Assembly (NCBI RefSeq): GCF_018446385.1
Contig: NC_055989.1
Coordinates: 132,707,004-132,771,003, forward strand
Source: Zingiber officinale
Lineage: Eukaryota; Streptophyta; Magnoliopsida; Zingiberales; Zingiberaceae
Direction of reading: 5' to 3'
DNA length: 64,000 nucleotides
The notes beneath the pieces are model-generated. The model saw nothing but the letters and a program-made list of their open reading frames with translations. It searched no databases and had not been told where the DNA came from. The position numbers and the translations under genes are program-made. This document shows, one piece after another, positions 21,902-34,638 of this stretch; position 1 is the first letter of the stretch, and every line of letters starts with the position of its first letter.

Positions 21902-23461
21902 ATGAGGCCTCAATACCTGAAAAGGAAACCCGCCACTCCGACCGCCGCCGCCGCTTCCTCTTCCCTACAGTGGATTTCTCCCCTCCAGTATCTCAAATCC
22001 CCTACTTCTAACCCTTCTCCTACCACCACTCCTCTTCCGCCCCCGACGCCCCCGCCGCCCCCCGAGTCCAGCAGGCGTCGCTCCCGATATATCTCCCACG
22101 CCGACGCTATCCGCCTCATCAACCGCCAGACCGATCCACAGCGCGCCCTCGACCTTTTCAACTCCGCCGCCTCCCAGCCTGGCTTCGCGCACAACCACAC
22201 TACCTACTCTGCCCTCCTCCTCAAGCTCGCCCGCCACCGCCGCTTTGCTGCCATAGACGCCCTCTTCCACCGCATGTCCTTCGAGCCCTGCCGCTTCCAC
22301 GAGCCCATCTTCCTACGCCTCATCCCCCTCCTCTGCCGCGCTTCCCTCCCCGACAAGGCCCTCCACATCTTCCGCTCCACCATCCCCTTACTCGTCCGCT
22401 GCAAACCCTCGCTCAAGGCACTCGCCACCTGCCTCGACAGTCTCGTTGAATCCCAACGCTTCGAACTTGCCCAGGAGCTTCTTTCCGACGCCAGGTCCCG
22501 TTTCTCCATCGTGCCCAACACCTGTGTCTGCAACATCCTCGTCAAGCACCATTGCCGGAGGGGGGACACCACTGCCGCCTTCCGTATCCTTGATGAGATG
22601 AGGACGTCAGAATCGGCAAAGCCCAATCTTATCACCTATTCCACGCTGATGGGCGGGCTGTGCAGAGAGGGCAAGTTGAAAGATGCCTTCGAGCTGTTTG
22701 AGGAAATGATTGACAGAGACAAAATCGTTCCTGATCCATTGACATATAATGTGCTCATTGATGGCTTCTGCAGAAGTGGGCAGGTCGATAGGGCGAGAAA
22801 ACTCTTTGCGTTTATGAGGAACAATGATTGCGAACCGAATATGTACAATTACGCAACTCTAATGAATGGCTACTGCAGGGGAGGCAGAGTGGAGGAAGCA
22901 AAAGAGTTGTTTGTAGAAATGGGGAACATTGGATTGGAGATTGATGCTGTCACATACACAACTTTAATCGGTTGTATTTGCAGAGAGGGGAGAGTTGATG
23001 AAGGGATTGAATTGGTGAAAGAGATGAGAAAGAAAGGGTGCAAAGCTGATGTGGTTACTTACAACGTGGTGCTCAGAGAACTGTGCAAGGTGGAGAAGTT
23101 TCAGGAGGCAATGGGTTTGCTTGAGTGCTTACCGTATGAGGGTTTGAGGCTCAATGTTGCGAGCTATAGGATTGTTTTGAATAGCCTGTTCGCTCAAGGG
23201 GAGATAGAGAAAGCAGTTGGGCTTCTTGGTTTGATGCTAGGAAGGGGATTCATGCCACATTTTGTGACATCCAACAAATTATTACTTCAATTATGTGAGA
23301 TTGGAAGAGTAGCTGATGCAACTATAGCATTATATGGATTGGCAGAAATGGGTTTTATGCCTGAGGTTGCTACATGGGCTAAATTTGTCGAATGTGTGTG
23401 CGGGGAGAGGAAATTTAAGAAGGTTATAGAATTGCTTGATAGCATAATTACAGAACAGTGA
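21902..23461 (+). CDS. P-class pentatricopeptide repeat (PPR) protein, At5g18475-like
   Basis: A single intronless frame of 519 residues. The first 55 or so residues are rich in Arg, Ser, Ala and Pro and nearly free of acidic residues, which suggests an organelle targeting peptide. From about residue 70, 35-residue PPR units follow, with clear repeats such as NTCVCNILVKHHCRRGD, PNLITYSTLMGGLCREGK, PDPLTYNVLIDGFCRSGQ and PNMYNYATLMNGYCRGG. There is no E, E+ or DYW tail, so it is P-class. The order and wording of the repeats resemble my memory of Arabidopsis At5g18475. Such proteins bind organellar RNA and affect stability, splicing or translation; the target is unknown. GC is high in the first 700 bp and falls later, a monocot-like gradient. 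The frame is intact. Confidence 0.93.
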   Translation: MRPQYLKRKPATPTAAAASSSLQWISPLQYLKSPTSNPSPTTTPLPPPTPPPPPESSRRRSRYISHADAIRLINRQTDPQRALDLFNSAASQPGFAHNHTTYSALLLKLARHRRFAAIDALFHRMSFEPCRFHEPIFLRLIPLLCRASLPDKALHIFRSTIPLLVRCKPSLKALATCLDSLVESQRFELAQELLSDARSRFSIVPNTCVCNILVKHHCRRGDTTAAFRILDEMRTSESAKPNLITYSTLMGGLCREGKLKDAFELFEEMIDRDKIVPDPLTYNVLIDGFCRSGQVDRARKLFAFMRNNDCEPNMYNYATLMNGYCRGGRVEEAKELFVEMGNIGLEIDAVTYTTLIGCICREGRVDEGIELVKEMRKKGCKADVVTYNVVLRELCKVEKFQEAMGLLECLPYEGLRLNVASYRIVLNSLFAQGEIEKAVGLLGLMLGRGFMPHFVTSNKLLLQLCEIGRVADATIALYGLAEMGFMPEVATWAKFVECVCGERKFKKVIELLDSIITEQ

Positions 23462-24173
23462 GTTCTGTGATTTATTTTGTGAAGATGCAGTTTACTTTGC
23501 CATCCTGTGATCCAGATAGGATAATGTGTACAGCAAAATCATGAGTTTTTTTAGTTGCCATTCATTGTGGTGCTCCAGGAAACAATAAAACTTTGATCAT
23601 ATTGACTTGAGTTGATTATTGTCCAGAGGATGATGAGAAATTCTTCTTAGCAGTCTTTGTTTGTTGACCATTCCTTGGGCAAGCACACCGCATACTTTAC
23701 TGAAATATAATAACAAGATGATAGGAGTGACTCGTTCATACAGAAGATCTTTTTTCACAACTCTGGCTAGTAGATAAGAATTCTCTACAAGTGATTTGAT
23801 TCCGGCCAAGCCACTTGATGACATAATCATTCTCTTGTGTGGAATATTTGATGAACTCGATTAGCTTACTTCTTTGTGTGACTGGAAGAAGAATTTGAGA
23901 TTGTGTACCTTATGAGTTTTCATTGTAAGTGGTGAATGCATTATTCAATTTCAACACCTGCACCACTACTTCACAAGCTAAGCTACAGCCTGCATAGTAG
24001 CACCACTGTTATGAGATATGATGAAAATATGGATCTAGTAGTCTTATATTGTGGCCTTGCCCCCTTGAACTTAATAAAGGATACGACAAGACAGCATTGT
24101 GATGGAATTTTTCCATCAGAGTTGTGGATCAGGATGAGACTTTGTTTGTTCTTGAGGGGATAGGACAAGTGAA

Positions 24174-24357
24174 GTTGGTGAATGAGTTGATAGTTAGCCT
24201 CAATGTGACCTGTGGAGCTATTTGTACAACATTTTTATTACCATAGAAGAATGTGTGAAGACGGTGGATGAGTTGATAGTCAACCTGGATGTTTGGTTCT
24301 TGATGCATAACCTTGCGGGCTATTTGCACAACATTTCTGTTACCATAGAACAATGGC
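24174..24357. repeat. Diverged tandem duplication of about 90 bp
   Basis: Two neighbouring blocks share GATGAGTTGATAGT or GAATGAGTTGATAGT, an AACATTT string and TTACCATAGAA, in the same order. The second copy is longer between the shared words. No function is apparent. Confidence 0.45.
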
Positions 24358-27300
24358 GTGGAACAAGTATCAGTAGAGGAAATTTCTATTGTTGCGTCAT
24401 ACAGTTGTGAAACTCAGGATCCGGATGACTCCTCTGGGGCCTTGCAGAGTGGGCAAGCTATTGAAATAAATTTCTGAAAGCTTTTCGGTGCATTTGGTTT
24501 GTTTGTGAGCAGGACCATAGGTACATGCTTTTACACTTTGCAGCTCATAAATTAGTGAAGTATCAATGCTTTTGAGTGTATCAGATTCCTTGGTATAAAG
24601 CAGATAGATGGCATATTACTTAGCATCTTGTGCAGTTGCATTTGTAGATTGGCAGTCTGTTCCTGTCTAATTTCAAAGTTTAGTGAATTGTAGATTAAAT
24701 TGTGATGAAAATTATATTCATCTACTAGCTTTTAGGATGTCTTTCGAGTGATAATCCTTAGAATTCTTAATTTAGTTTTTGCATATAAAAAATTTGCATG
24801 GCAATTTATTATCTGAACTGCCTGCTGAGAATATGCATATTTGGGTTTTCTAAATAAAGATTCAAGCGGTATGCAATTTAGGAGAATAGGCACGCACCAT
24901 GGTGCCTTTGCTTGAACTTTGAAAACCCTCTAATTTTTACTTCTTGCTTTTAAAAAAGAAAAAAGAAAAAATCTTGACGCCAAGTTTGTTAATTTAGCCC
25001 ACAGAATCTGCTTGGTTTTTTATGGGTTGCTAGGTTCACTTGGTGTGCTCTGTTTATCTGACTAATTTGTCTCCTCTAATCCATCCCACTAGCCCAACTC
25101 ATTCATTCTAGTTGGTTTGCATGATTTGCTCTACCTATATGGTTTGATAGGCCCATTAGGCCTACTTGAACCATCAATATCATTAGATAGTCTAGCCTGT
25201 TTGATTTGTTCATACTATCAATCTTGCGCAATCCATGATTTAAATATGGAGTAAATAATTTTTTTACTTTCGATGCATATCACTTATTTCCACAAAGATT
25301 TTAACTCAAAATTTATCTAACATATATTTTTAATAATTAAATAAGGCAATATGATGACTCATTTATGATTGATAAATTGATTGTTTTATAGTGTGCTTAG
25401 TTAATACTAATGGTAAGGCAAGAAATAAAATAGTTCCTAGGGAATGCCACAGAGTAAGAAAGAGATTAGAACATATATTGGTCAATTTGGTTCATCAAAT
25501 TAAATATATAGGGTTTTGTTTTTTTTTTATGTTTGGTGTATATGGAGACATCATAAACAATAGACAAGAAATAATTAATTTTTACAATACTCAACTTGCT
25601 ATGTCTATCCAACTTGGCTCAGTCAGCTTGCCACTTAGTCCAGCCTGCCCAACTTGTCAAGTTTACTAGGTTCATTTGTGGCCTGCTTAATACATCTCAC
25701 TCTACTCGATCATATAGGTAGAACAAGGTAGAACTTCAAGCATACTGCCCTTACTGCCGAACTAAATACTAAGTTCTAAAATCTTTGTTTCTTTCTCCTC
25801 GTGGCACTTCACTATTGACTAAACCAACATAGTAGGTAATTAAATATATTTTAGTATCTGTAAGTTTTTTTTCACTATTCTTCCTTCCTATGCCATGTTT
25901 AGAAGATTAAGAAATTCAACCAGTTAAAACTATAGAATCATTGAATATTAGTTCACAAAGTTTGCCATGCTCCTGCTACAATTTGTTGGAAAATTACAGG
26001 GCTTGGGTAAATAAAGACAAGTTTTTTATATTTTGCTGAAACATATTATGGTTGGAGACAAATGTTATATTTTTAAGGGCAGAAGGAGACATCTGATACT
26101 GTCTGTCCTTACCTAAACCAGATATTAATGTAAGGTGGTGGGTCAAACCAGACTGTGTTGATGTTTGCCTGCAAATTGAAACAGTATTGCTTGGTGCCCA
26201 ATTAAGATCCTTAACCATTCCCTTGCAATCCTTTCCCTCTCTGATAAGTCACCATCAGTCCTGAACCACACTGCATGCTGCAGACCCCACACCACACTCC
26301 ATGCATGATGCATCATTCATCGCTATTATTTTAATTGATTCATCAAGTGACCCTTTTACATGATCGAACAGTAAGGAAAGGATACTGTTTTCCTCAGAGA
26401 CATGGAGTTAATTTAGGTGATGAGCAGCTCTAAAGCATTGGCATGTAGCCAAAAGAAGCCTCACTTTCTCAGACGACAGAGTTTTCACATGCATGCAAGG
26501 AGGAGAGGTACAGAAACCTCCTATCTTCTTGTCAGATACAATAATCCATGCTTTGAATTGATCATAATTACATGAATCCAAATAAATTCTCATCACTCAT
26601 CATAATAATTAGGTGATCCATGCTCAATTGTCTGATCACCTATCAGTAACCTACCTTATATACAAAAAAACATATTCTGCAATATATTACCTTTATCTGA
26701 ACATATATACACATTTATATATATATACATAAATATATCTGAACAAAGGGTCTGTCACACTCTCCTTCTCTCTACATCTCTTTAAATCACTTTTTATTGG
26801 AACATTTCATCTCTCTACGTCTCTTTAATTCACTTTTACTCCAAGTATATTGTACCATGCCAAGTTAAAGCAATGAGGGCACAGGGTCACTGTTTAGGCA
26901 TGCCAAGTTCTCTCTCATTTCCTTCTTGAATCTTTGTAAAGTAAACAGCTTTTTCAATCGCAGTGCGACTTTAAAGAATACTAACTCAGGAAATTAATGA
27001 TTCAATTTGTATTTTTTATATGTATTTGACATTGCATGCCAAGTTCCAACCGAGCAGCTCACATTAAACATCATATTCCCTCGGTAATGCCTATATTTAG
27101 AATATATATTGCTTTTTGGATGAAGCTTAATTCGTTGAAAATAACTGCAAGCTCTTGGCCAAGTTCTCATATTTTTGATGTATATAGTCTTTATTAGCTT
27201 TATATGTTCCTGATATTATACTTGATCATTGTTATATATAGTGTATTTTTGTTGCAGAATTGTTTGATAGTTAACATATTTTTCATAGCTTTCTTATGAA

Positions 27301-27975
27301 GGATAAGACTTCTTAAAGTAGTGCTTGAGCTTTAGCATTTCCTGGAAGGTGAATATAAGCTAAAGAATTCAAGTCCTGACGAAGTTGGAGGCATTGGAAT
27401 TAGACTGCGATTGAAGATACGGATCAAAAAGACCAACTTTGCTTTTTTATTTGGGAGTCGCAAGATTCTTTTACCGAGTATTTGAAGAAACAAACAATTG
27501 TTGTATTTATTTATGTATGTGACGATAACTTCATCCTATATTTATATATGTTCATATATTGGTTTGACCTTCATGAGACTTATGCCTTTGAAGATTGAAT
27601 GGGCAATTAGCATAAAAAAGTGTTAATTAGTCTATGCTCATCTATTTGTAATTAAGATTTTCAATAAACAGAAGGGTTCTCACACACAAATAAGAAACTT
27701 GCACATGCGCGCGCGCATATCTATTATTCTGAGTAATTAATCCTGATTCCCTTTAAATAGATGGAGCTCGCCCAGTGATAGAGATGAGCACATGCATGCA
27801 TGCTTGCTTCCAACTGAATCCAGCAAAAGGGCGGGTCGGACTAAACTGTGCTGTCATAACTGGAGTGCAATGTGTTGATACACATCGTAGTAAAAAGTAA
27901 AATCCGTTAGCACATGATTAGTCTTATAATCAATTATGAGGAGATAAATCGAAAAATTATAATTAGTGATAAATC

Positions 27976-28085
27976 GAAAAATTATAATTAGTCAGTGTGA
28001 AAGAAGACTTTTTTCCTCGGCTTTTGCTAAAATTCGAACCCTTATCTTAGGGTAATAATTCTGTCTCACGCTAACCAATTCAATC
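27976..28085 (-). mobile_element. Possible tRNA-derived SINE fragment
   Basis: On the minus strand a TTGGTTAGCGTGAGAC string (A-box-like) is followed about 30 bp later by AGGGTTCGAATTTT (B-box-like), the spacing of an RNA polymerase III promoter in plant SINEs. No clear poly-A end or target duplication was found, so this is tentative. Confidence 0.35.
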
Positions 28086-29369
28086 CTGTCCCAGGACAGG
28101 ATATACTGATACATAGCAATAAGTGGAAGTAGTGATCTGATCTGATCTCCATGAGTTCTCAGCTGCTCCCAAAGCAATCATTGTTGAAGAACAGCAGCTC
28201 TGGGCCTCCACGACCCACCTCAACCTCCCTTCCCACCTCACAGGAGACAGACAACTACAACAATTCCCTTCATCTTTTACCTCTGATCTCCCTCAGGAGA
28301 CCAATTTCTCCACATGTATCTACGCAACACACACACACACACCAATGCATGCATGCTCGCTCCAATCCCCACCACCGGGCATCGCTCACCATCCCCTACA
28401 TTAACATGTCCACCCCCTCCATCGATCGGCATGTCCATTCGGACAGCACTGGACTGGACTAGACTGGACTGCACTGCGCTACATGAATATGAATATATTG
28501 GAGTCACATGATGCAGAGGGAGGAGGAGAAGGAGCAGCGGCCGGGTCCATGGCCGCTTGGGGAATTGTGTTCTGTCAATTTATGTTCATTTCATCTCTGA
28601 ATCTGAATTTTGGTCAGGGTACAGACCCGGATCGATCCTATAAACTCCACCATCCACTTAGCTATTGTATTCCCATGGGCCATGCCAAAAGACAAAGATT
28701 CATCCACCCCCTCTCTCTCTCTCTCTGTCTCTCTCGTTATCTTGTCCGGTTGCACCTATAATTAATGAAGAAGAAGAACCAAGTCTCTAGCTAGCTTTCT
28801 CAACTATAGAATAACAGGAGGGGAATATATTGTGGGGGGAAGAAGTCAATCCTCCTATCCTATGAAGCTCATGAAGTTTGCTTGGTGGTGGTGGTGGTGG
28901 TGGTGTAAATTAATGAGACAAGGTTTGATCAGCTGACTGATACATGGTAGCAATCAATGCGAACGATTGGTTAATGGAAAACCACGAAGGTCCTGCAACA
29001 AGTTAATTAATTGTAACTGTGTTCATTAATGGCTGGCTAGTAAAACCACAAAGGTCTTTGTTCTTTTGCCTCTCTTCATTTAATTCCAGCTGAATCAGTC
29101 TTCGAGAAGAAGAAGAAGAAGAAGAAGAAGAAGAACATGATGGACGCAAGCATTGCATGGAGGACACGTTTAATAAGTTGAAGTAGCTGATGAAGAAGAG
29201 AAGATGAGGTGTTGAATCCAACAGTTACAGTCTTCATAATTAATTAACAACACTAGGACAGACTACAAGGCTACTAGTACAAATCGAAGAAGGAAGAAGA
29301 AGAAGAAGATGGAGGAGGAGGTTGTAATGGCGAGGGAGTATTACAATGAAATCCTAATGTGGGAATTAA

Positions 29370-30221
29370 TCAGGTAGGTTTGTTCTTACCGAGGGTGTGC
29401 TTGTTGTTGTGCATCCAGACCTTGAGGACATGGCGTTTGATGGAGACCTCGTCGCAGAGCTGCTGGACGGCGGCCTCGTCCTGCTTCTGGATGCGCCACC
29501 CGACGCGCTCCGCGAAAGCGAGCATCTTGTCCTTCTGCTCCTGCGTGAACTTGGTGCGGAACCGCTTCCGGCCGCCGCCGTGGCTTCCCGCTGAAGACGG
29601 CCCCATTCCCATCATCGCCGCCGCGTACGGGTCCTCCATCCCATGCTCCGCCTCCCGGTCCCCGCGCGACGTCGACGCCAGCAGCGCCAGGTGGTGCCTC
29701 TGCGGGGGCGCCGCCGCCATCGCCTGCGGAGGCGCCTGCACTGCCAGCGGCTGTTGGTGGTGGAGATACCCCGGCGCCGCCGTGCGGTAGAACGGCGAGA
29801 ACTGGTGGTGGTAGTATCCAACCGCTCCTCCTCCTCCTGCTCCTCCTCCTCCGCTCCCTGTTTCGCGGCGGTGGAAGTTACGGTGGCAGTTGCAGGCGGC
29901 GCAGCGGAGTGCGTCCAGCGTGCCCTCCTCCCCCGCCGCCAGAAACTCGCCGCACCCGTCCACCGCGTGCCCGCCGATCCCCAACGCGTGGTTCTTCAGA
30001 CACTCCCTGTACCTCCCCCCGCCGCCTCCCGCCTTCCGGCCGCTACTCCCGTTCCCCCGCTCCCCTCCTCCTCCCCCTCCCCCTCCCCCTCCTCCCTCTC
30101 CTCCCCCTCGAGGAGGCGAATTCGGGCTGGGTGCGTCGTAGCTGGAGCCCACCGGCAACCCCATCTCCTCCTCCGTCTCCTCATGCTCGTCAAAATCCAT
30201 CACCTCCACCCCCCTCACCAC
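29370..30221 (-). CDS. ZHD: Zinc-finger homeodomain (ZF-HD) transcription factor
   Basis: An intronless frame of up to 283 residues. Residues 70-120 form the ZF-HD dimerisation zinc finger ([20 protein letters not shown], then [11 protein letters not shown]). A Gly-, His- and Pro-rich middle follows. Residues 218-278 are a homeodomain ([19 protein letters not shown] and recognition helix [10 protein letters not shown]). The protein ends soon after the homeodomain, as is usual. The in-frame second methionine ([16 protein letters not shown], near 30200) fits the start seen in relatives better than the upstream one at 30221. ZHD proteins act in the nucleus as homo- or heterodimers on ATTA-type sites, with roles in floral, leaf and stress development. 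Long Gly and Pro runs reflect GGC/CTC-rich low-complexity DNA. Confidence 0.95.
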   Translation of the reverse strand: MVRGVEVMDFDEHEETEEEMGLPVGSSYDAPSPNSPPRGGGEGGGGGGGGGGGERGNGSSGRKAGGGGGRYRECLKNHALGIGGHAVDGCGEFLAAGEEGTLDALRCAACNCHRNFHRRETGSGGGGAGGGGAVGYYHHQFSPFYRTAAPGYLHHQQPLAVQAPPQAMAAAPPQRHHLALLASTSRGDREAEHGMEDPYAAAMMGMGPSSAGSHGGGRKRFRTKFTQEQKDKMLAFAERVGWRIQKQDEAAVQQLCDEVSIKRHVLKVWMHNNKHTLGKNKPT

Positions 30222-33200
30222 CTCCTCACCTCACCTCACTTCGATGAGCTCCCTCACTTCATTACCGACCTTAACTCGCCTTGTTTAAGGGGATAAGACC
30301 GAGACGAAGAATAGCACACGCCATCAACCTCTCTCTCTGATGTCGTTATAAACCCCTCTCTCTCTCTCTCTCCGAATTGCATTAATGGAGGAGGGAAGGA
30401 GCTTATTAAGCTCCATCTTTCCTTAATGAACCCACGTCAATGGCAAGTTAAGTAAATTTGACCAGTCTTTTTACAGTTTCACTCTGTCGCTGAAATGACT
30501 GCATCCCTAAAAGCAGAAACCCACAACCAAATTTCATTTTTTTTTAATCCAAATATTCAACTTTCAAATTGAAATCTGAAAAATAAAATCTTAACGGATA
30601 GTTCGAATAGCATGAATTGTATCATATATTGATGGAGCAAGAAATTTCAAATCGAACGGATAAAATATATATGTTTATATTGAAAAGAGATAATTATATT
30701 ATTATCTCTCATTCATCTCTTTTTTACCTTTATTTCATATATTTTTTATACTTAAAAATTAAGAATAGCGGCCATTGTCCTGTCCCTGAATATATTTTAT
30801 TAAAAATTTAGATCTTTATTATATAGGAGTTTATTTTATTTTTTATCATCACATCGTTTTTGAGAGATAAATTTTTCTTTAATTTAATCTCCAAAACCAG
30901 GGACAGACTTCTCCTTAATTTTTGTAGTATAAGAGATATAGGAATAAAAAACATAAGTAGAATGAATGGGAGACAATGACACAGATACCCCTCCCCTCAA
31001 CATTAACATAAACATGCATCTTTCACCTTCAATATAAAATTTAAAAAAAACACACACTCATTTTTGTTTCCTTTCACAAAATACAATGTGGGATAGTAAG
31101 TTTACTCACTATAATCATTTGTTTACCCACTTAACTTCTTATTTTGTCATTGTACTCACTATAATATTCATTTATTTACCGACTTAACTTCTTAATTTTC
31201 ATAATTGTTAATCTCCTTTACAAGCCATATATATTGGCAATTAATGAAAATATTTATTTTTTGCAACAATTATAAAAAATTATTTTTTGTCAGTATGAAA
31301 ATAAATGGGACAAGGAAGGGGATGGTTTCATCACCCTTTGACCAAGTACCACACAACAAGGACCGTTCGTATTTATTTCCATTTTCCCTTTTAGTCCTCC
31401 TAAAAATTCATATTAATTTTTAAAAAAAAACATAACCAATTTGATCTTCCAACAGCTTCCTAATGCACAGTAGAGTGCAAATTAATGTTAATAATTCAAT
31501 TAGTTGGAGTTGAAAACTTGATTCCATTGGCTTCTTCCTCCACCCAACTTAACCTAATTCCGATCAGTTCAAGTTGTTCAAGACAATCGAGGCGATTAGG
31601 TTGCATCGATCGGTTTCGGAAACGCCAATTGGCTCGACAATACGGGACAAACGGATCAGGTTAACTCGGTCAGGTAGATCCGATTGACTGCAGGCATTCA
31701 GTGAGGGTGGTTAATTAGCCACCAAATTCGGGGTTTATCCTATCTATCTAACGTGGCCGGGATGCATGCAGTGAGATATCAAATCTCACTTAAATCGTTG
31801 ATACTCGGAATTTTATTAATTCTTTTTTCATAGGGATTAATGCAATCTTTAGTATAATTTAATAATAATATGTCTAATTAATTAATTAATGGGAGATGGG
31901 TTGAGGCGGTTGTCTCGGGACTTGGGAGCATGTCATACTTCCAAATTACACCAAACATACTAACGAAACCATAATAAGTCTATAAATATATAAATAAAGA
32001 AAAGAAAATTAATAATTGCTCGTAATATATTATGAGTTTCCTACTTCCAAGACTTGTCATTTGTCAAGGACTTGGATACGGTTGCTTTCTTTCCTTTGCC
32101 AAATACTTTAAATTTATTCTTATATTGGGCAATTCAAATTTGGTGATGTGACAATTCAAATTCCGTGTAAAATTCGAGAAATAATAGTATAAAAAAAGAA
32201 AATAGTTTTTTTTCTTCTAGCTAAGTGTCAAATCTTTGATGGGACGCATGATCCATGACTAGATCGAGTATGTCTCTGTATATATTTATAAGCGTAGTCG
32301 AATCGGTACTCATCTAACATATTTATAAGCAATTCGCAACTCGAAATTTAGTGTAGAAATAATTTTATCATTCAACTCGAAATTTAGTGTAGATAATTTT
32401 GTCATTTATAAGCAATTCATAACTCGAAATTTAGTGTAGAAATAATTTTGTCATTCATTATATTTTACGGTGTTGTTCATGCATGAATACACACTTTAAT
32501 ATACATTCGCAAATTAACAATAGAATAGAAGTAACTAAGTTTATAGGTTTTTATTATTATTTATTGATTTTTAATTGGCATTCAATTAATTCTGAGATGA
32601 CTGATGTAGACGATATATTAGTTCAATATTCTTAAATCAATCATCTGCTAAGAAAAATTTATCCATTAATTTAAAAAAATTTGTTTAAGAAATTGAGAAA
32701 ATAATTACTCGGAGGTAAGTGTTTGTATTTTGTTTGTTAAGTTGCTTATGTTCTTCAATATTTTTTTTATTAATTAGATAATAAGTAAATAAAATGGACA
32801 GAAATACAAGACAAGAAAGCTACCTTTGTTCCTTTTCCTTCAAAGAAACAAGACGGGAAAAAAACCATTAACATTTTCTACTCTATCCACTTGCTTTCCT
32901 TCGGCATTTCTTCCTACTTCACTTTCAATCTTTCATAGGAAACACAGCCTTATCATTGATTAAAAATAATGAAAAAATACTCTTAATTCAGAAGAATGTA
33001 GAATAGCAATTATAAATATCATAGCTGAAATTGAATACTCTTATTCAGTGAAAAGTATACTTGTTAATCTCGATGTGGAATGATAATATTGCAGCAAAAA
33101 CACAAAGGAATTGTACTGTGATTGTTTGATGCGACTCCACCCTTTAACTTTGCCGTACCTCCCCTGTCTATTAATTGAAACCAAACACCAACTCCCTCAT

Positions 33201-34638
33201 CTCTCTCAGCAGACACACACTCACATACATCATCAATTAAATGTTGCTGTTGGTTGATTTCTATTTATTTGACGCACATTAGTGCAAACTGGTCTGAGTG
33301 AATCGGATATGAGAGATCTGATGATCTACACGCTGTGGTGGTGCAGACTGCAGAGAATCACTGTAGCTGCAGCAGCAGGGCTGAAGCAGATGGGTGCTCC
33401 TCGTGCTTGCTCTGGAGAAATGACTGTCACAACCTACACCCACAAGCAAACCAGTGAGTGGCTGAGTGCTGTGCAGGGAGTTATGCATTGATTATATTTA
33501 AATATATATTTCAATGTTAGAAAAAGAAAGTACTAATAGGGTGTAATCTGGTGAAATGCTACATATTAAATGGCTACTTTGCTGCATGCTTGATTAAAAC
33601 TCTTTTCTTCTTCAGTTTGAAATTAAATTTCTAGGGCTTGTTTTTTGTGGGGAGAAGAGAATGATGTTGGATGTGGACCAGACGAGCGGAGGAAAAGGCA
33701 TCGACCGTGAATTCTATCTCTCTTCCTTGCAGCCTTTCTTCGCCCCCTCTGCTTTTCCTATTTACCCTTTAGTTTTCTACTCCCTCCTCTCTCTCTCTCT
33801 CTCTCTCTCTGCCCTTTGTCTCTAGTTGGATGGACGATGCTTCCATATTCCTCTTTTTCTCCCCATGGTTTCCCACTTGCTACTGTTACTTGATGAATTA
33901 TCATACTTTTTTATCACTTTATATTTCAGCCTCTAGCTGAAACAATTAATGGGGATGATCAGCATTCAACCACCTTCTTTGAATTCGTCTCCTGCATGCA
34001 TGCCCTCCATGCACGTACGTAGGTACGTACGTCCCAGCAGAGAAACGAGATTGGAAGCATGGGCATGCAGTCCCTGAAACATATTCACTACCTACCCACT
34101 TCAATTCGATTTCATACAGTGTACTGCTAAGTGAATTAGTGTGTGTGTGTGTGAGGGAGAATTAAATTTGGTGGCTTGAATGGTCAGTGCCAAGTTTGGC
34201 TTGACATGCTTACCGTGTGCTCTCCACTTTAATTTCCAGCTCCATCGAAACTTGTTGATTCCAACGTTGCTGCAGAGTACTGATCAGTGGGGTGTTCCTT
34301 TATTTGATACCTGAAATAATGATATTAACGTATTAGAATGAGTATTTCTGAATTTGATACGAGAACAAGTGTGGTGGGACTTGGTATTCAAAGCACCTAT
34401 CTACACTTCTATAATCTGAAAGTCAGAACCTAACTCAATCCAACACACCAAACAAAGAAACAAAAGAAATTTCAAGTCAAAGTGGAACCTAACAGTCAAA
34501 CTCATGCATGGTAGTTGGAAAGCACAAAAAATAAGCTTAGTTCTTGCATTTTATACTACCCGTTCAATGCTGCGCTTCTTTATTTGCATCATGGAATTCT
34601 TCTGTTAATCCATCGATCGATCGATCAAATAGACTGCC
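30222..34638. other. Intergenic region between ZHD and the P3B ATPase gene
   Basis: The left end is the ZHD upstream region, with a CT run near 30.34-30.38 kb. The rest is AT-rich without a supported gene. It holds a short tandem repeat near 32.32-32.46 kb, a CT run near 33.787-33.812 kb, a GT run near 34.14-34.15 kb and GTACGT/ACGTAC palindromes near 34.015-34.035 kb. Small open frames (for example 33279-33491 on both strands) show no family features. Confidence 0.5.
32319..32457. repeat. Short tandem repeat, three copies of about 37-80 bp
   Basis: The string ACTCGAAATTTAGTGTAGA occurs three times, each followed by a TAATTTT(A/G)TCATT string. A second word, ATTTATAAGCAATTC, accompanies two of the copies. 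Confidence 0.75.

Larger units (their letters stand above)
23462..29369. other. Intergenic region between the PPR and ZHD genes
   Basis: No supported gene in 5.9 kb. The open frames are short, lack family resemblance and have no coherent splice partners. It holds a diverged local duplication near 24.18-24.36 kb, a short 25-bp duplication near 27.95-27.99 kb, a possible SINE near 27.98-28.08 kb, a TC run near 28.71-28.74 kb, a GGT run near 28.88-28.91 kb and a GAA run near 29.10-29.14 kb. The right end probably includes the 3' leader of the ZHD gene. Confidence 0.5.

Noticed and set aside
24129-24410. Small frames on both strands over the local duplication
   Set aside because: The similarity is DNA-level tandem duplication; the peptides do not resemble known proteins.
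28151-28761. Frames between the PPR and ZHD genes
   Set aside because: They rest on microsatellite-like and simple sequence and lack recognisable domains or conserved starts.
34012-34035. GTACGT-rich palindromes as a microRNA or binding site
   Set aside because: Too short and simple, with no hairpin precursor or recognised microRNA sequence.
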